From: an uncultured Paenibacillaceae bacterium | GTDB lineage: Bacteria; Bacillota; Bacilli; Aneurinibacillales; Aneurinibacillaceae | Length of the DNA stretch: 6,266 bases | Assembly (NCBI GenBank): GCA_946478845.1 | Contig: CAMLDI010000083.1 | Span: 1 to 6,266 of the forward strand | Direction of reading: 5' to 3' | Shown: positions 5,939 to 6,266 of the stretch, one piece after another | Layout: each line of letters opens with the position of its first letter | Position numbering within the stretch: position 1 is the stretch's first letter | Made by a program: the position numbers and the translations under genes | Notes under the pieces: generated by a model | Seen by the model: the letters and a program-made list of their open reading frames with translations, nothing else | Told to the model about the DNA's origin: nothing | Database searches by the model: none

Positions 5939-6145
5939 ATGACTGTAGGTATAAAAATGCAACAAACCATTGCTAGTGCAGAATCCGTATTAGCAAGTTT
6001 AAAAAGTTTTTCCTTGGAAACACAAGATCAAGCAGCAAAACAAATGTTTCAATCCCTTTCTCAATCACAGCAGATGATATTGGATAGCCTGAATTCACGT
6101 TTACAATATATTGAAGGTCAAGAACCACAATATAAACAACAGTAA
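5939..6145 (+). CDS. DUF1657 domain protein
   Basis: The product has 68 residues. The N-terminus MTVGIKMQQTIAS, the helical middle LETQDQAAKQMF, and the C-terminal YIEGQEPQYKQ (compare EEPQYKG in relatives recalled from memory) identify DUF1657. Members are short two-helix proteins of spore formers. They are encoded next to spoVAC/AD/AEb and DUF421 genes in the spoVA2mob operon, and one spore-resistance protein (2Duf) fuses DUF421 to DUF1657. Presence here near two DUF421 genes therefore strengthens a spore role for the cluster. AGGAGGTGA (5924-5932) gives a near-perfect Shine-Dalgarno for ATG 5939. ATG 5935 lies in another frame that stops after 13 codons and is discarded. A terminator follows 35 bases after the stop. 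No SpoVA genes are visible in this window. Confidence 0.9.
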   Translation: MTVGIKMQQTIASAESVLASLKSFSLETQDQAAKQMFQSLSQSQQMILDSLNSRLQYIEGQEPQYKQQ

Positions 6146-6180
6146 CTTAAATTTTATGTCGTTGTAATTGCTAAGAAAAG

Positions 6181-6205
6181 AGGCACGGATTTTTCCGTGC
6201 CTTTT
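6181..6205 (+). terminator. intrinsic terminator after the DUF1657 gene
   Basis: A perfect 9-bp stem, AGGCACGGA (6181-6189) with TCCGTGCCT (6194-6202), has a TTTT loop and is followed by more T residues. AAAAG before the stem can extend pairing. It closes the DUF421-DUF1657 block. Confidence 0.92.
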
Positions 6206-6213
6206 CCAATTCC

Positions 6214-6266
6214 GCGTGCCCAGCAAGCCGTTAATTGCTAGTCGGTGAAAGTCCGACCCAAGTAAG
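6214..6266 (+). mobile_element. 5' end of a probable group II intron, cut by the window end
   Basis: From G6214 the sequence reads GCGTGCCCAGCAAGCC, then TTAATTGCTA, then a hairpin (GTCGG 6241-6245 with CCGAC 6253-6257) around TGAAAGT, then CCCAAGTAAG. The order and wording resemble the domain I start of bacterial group II introns, for example the GTGTGCCCGGCA and GGTGAGAGTCCCGAAC parts of the Oceanobacillus IIC intron recalled from memory. The usual 5' end is GTGYG; here it is GCGTG, so the second base deviates or the exact boundary is off by a little. It starts 11 bases after a terminator hairpin, a target preference known for group IIC introns. The reverse transcriptase and domains II-VI would lie beyond the window. 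Confidence 0.6.

Overview
The window comes from an A+T-rich, endospore-forming Firmicute, most likely of Bacillales type. Evidence for this is the strong AGGAGG-type ribosome binding sites throughout, the U-tailed hairpin terminators, a rifampicin-phosphotransferase-like gene of the Listeria/Bacillus type, and a cluster of families otherwise known from spores (DUF421/YetF, DUF1657, small Coat_F-like helical proteins). All genes are on the + strand. The genus cannot be fixed from the sequence.

Left part (1-604): the 3' part of a YjdM/PhnA-type zinc-ribbon protein, missing only about two residues, then a 53-residue cysteine-containing DUF1540 protein and a modest hairpin terminator. Middle (697-3436): one large gene whose product has the ATP-grasp / drug-binding / swivelling-histidine layout of rifampicin phosphotransferase rather than true phosphoenolpyruvate synthase. 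A strong bulged-stem terminator closes it, so it is probably monocistronic.

Right part (3512-6145): a closely packed run of seven genes. Two tandem DUF421 membrane proteins are followed by four genes that each encode exactly 66 residues, arranged A1-B1-A2-B2. A1/A2 are about 47% identical, B1/B2 about 46%, and A and B share a gapless residue skeleton. After a 111-base gap comes a 68-residue DUF1657 protein, and a strong terminator ends the block. DUF421 and DUF1657 proteins occur together in spore-resistance loci such as the spoVA2mob operon, so I infer that the cluster acts in the spore, with the DUF421 pair in the inner membrane and the small helical proteins as partners or coat/core components. 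This cluster is the best candidate for an undescribed system here.

Right edge (6214-6266): just beyond the last terminator the sequence changes to what looks like the 5' end of a group II intron, cut by the window end. Its position behind a terminator hairpin resembles the insertion habit of group IIC introns.

No tRNA, rRNA, CRISPR array or complete mobile element was seen. No gene-free stretch exceeds 300 bases. The longest gaps are 3358-3511 (terminator plus leader), 569-696 (terminator plus leader), 6146-6266 (terminator plus intron start) and 5828-5938 (nothing convincing).
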